A program made the translations under genes and the position numbers. Below, one piece after another: positions 63,847-64,000 of a stretch of 64,000 bases of DNA. Below the pieces are notes generated by a model, which ran no database searches, was not told where the DNA came from, and worked only from the letters and a program-made list of their open reading frames with translations. Origin of the DNA: Jiangella muralis. Lineage in GTDB: Bacteria; Actinomycetota; Actinomycetes; Jiangellales; Jiangellaceae. Position 1 is the first letter of the stretch. Each line of letters begins with the position of its first letter. The stretch lies in the NCBI RefSeq assembly GCF_001270745.1, contig NZ_LFXL01000035.1, positions 39,138 through 103,137 on the forward strand, written 5' to 3'.

Positions 63847-64000
63847 CCCACCGCCCTCCCGCCCACGCTCCCCTCACCCCGCCGGCACCTCCAGCAAAGT
63901 TGATCTTGGAGCAACCGTGGAATCAATCCGGCGAATCGCCCGGCGGCGTCCAGCGGTGTAAGCAACGGTTCATGCTGCTGCCGGTTTGGCGAGCAGCTCG
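63847..64000. other. Gap at right edge with half of a TTGATC element
   Basis: GTTGATCTTGGAGCAACCG at 63899-63917 matches the left arm at 62741, then comes an inverted copy of the internal motif (63921-63942). The matching right arm is not within the window. No gene is visible. Confidence 0.5.

Overview
The window is about 64 kb of very GC-rich DNA with the gene style of an actinomycete: many GTG starts, 4-bp ATGA/GTGA overlaps between co-directional genes, mycothiol-type DinB, F420-type (LLM), SARP/BTAD and DrrAB families, and actinobacterial-type SdhCDAB. The gene families would fit a genus such as Jiangella or a relative, but the sequence alone does not name the species. No rRNA, tRNA, CRISPR array, phage genes or intact insertion sequence was seen.

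The backbone is a nucleoside-use locus. In order it carries purine nucleoside phosphorylase (271-1083), phosphosugar mutase (6313-7983), deoC (12827-13771), two aldehyde dehydrogenase-family genes (15998-18314), adenosine deaminase (25431-26561), thymidine phosphorylase (40981-42279), cytidine deaminase with a BMP-type nucleoside ABC importer (47612-53354), and sdhCDAB (59377-62724). As I recall it, M. tuberculosis has deoD-pmmB-...-add-deoA-cdd-sdhCDAB in the same order and relative strands, so this looks like an ancestral chain into which other modules have been inserted. Together the backbone genes import nucleosides, deaminate and phosphorolyse them, isomerise pentose-1-phosphates, cleave deoxyribose-5-phosphate to acetaldehyde and glyceraldehyde-3-phosphate, and oxidise the aldehyde. 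Pta-AckA (27681-31923) can interconvert the resulting acetyl units.

Inserted modules, left to right: a DrrAB-type ABC exporter beside a large SARP-type regulator (1192-6224); a DUF1707 gene and a repeat-rich gap (7980-9202); a kinase-like gene and a large non-coding repeat (9203-10441); a LacI regulator with a HisD-superfamily dehydrogenase that looks HpsN-like rather than biosynthetic (10442-12759); a secreted BNR protein and a decayed adenylate cyclase (13779-15940); a HAAS/PadR pair (18319-19826); a copper operon csoR-copZ-secreted protein-copA (19955-23683); small kinase, PspC and DUF421 genes (23897-27627); a secreted EEP nuclease-like enzyme and a membrane protein (31987-34428); an XRE regulator with a kinase-like gene (34900-37148); a DoxX protein, amidohydrolase and cupin (38147-40961); and a block between deoA and cdd with an MFS exporter/TetR pair, a cytoplasmic trypsin-like protease and 1.3 kb of repeats (42365-47611). 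Between the importer and sdh lie two secreted proteins, a B12-dependent mutase large subunit, a receiver-like protein and a glycosyltransferase.

The most unusual signal is in the intergenic DNA. At least four families of dispersed non-coding repeats recur in the gaps: (i) GC-rich double-stem elements at 8831, 9059, 34454 and 46362; (ii) long inverted repeats whose arms contain TGATCA or TTGATC at 8919, 19876, 33085, 46899 and 62735, with partial copies at 37869 and 63897; (iii) a 46-bp GTCACCTGATC hairpin at 34688 and 57115; (iv) a multi-part element of roughly 300-480 bp at 10052-10366 and 46744-47600. A 9-bp minisatellite with 17 units lies at 8671-8829.
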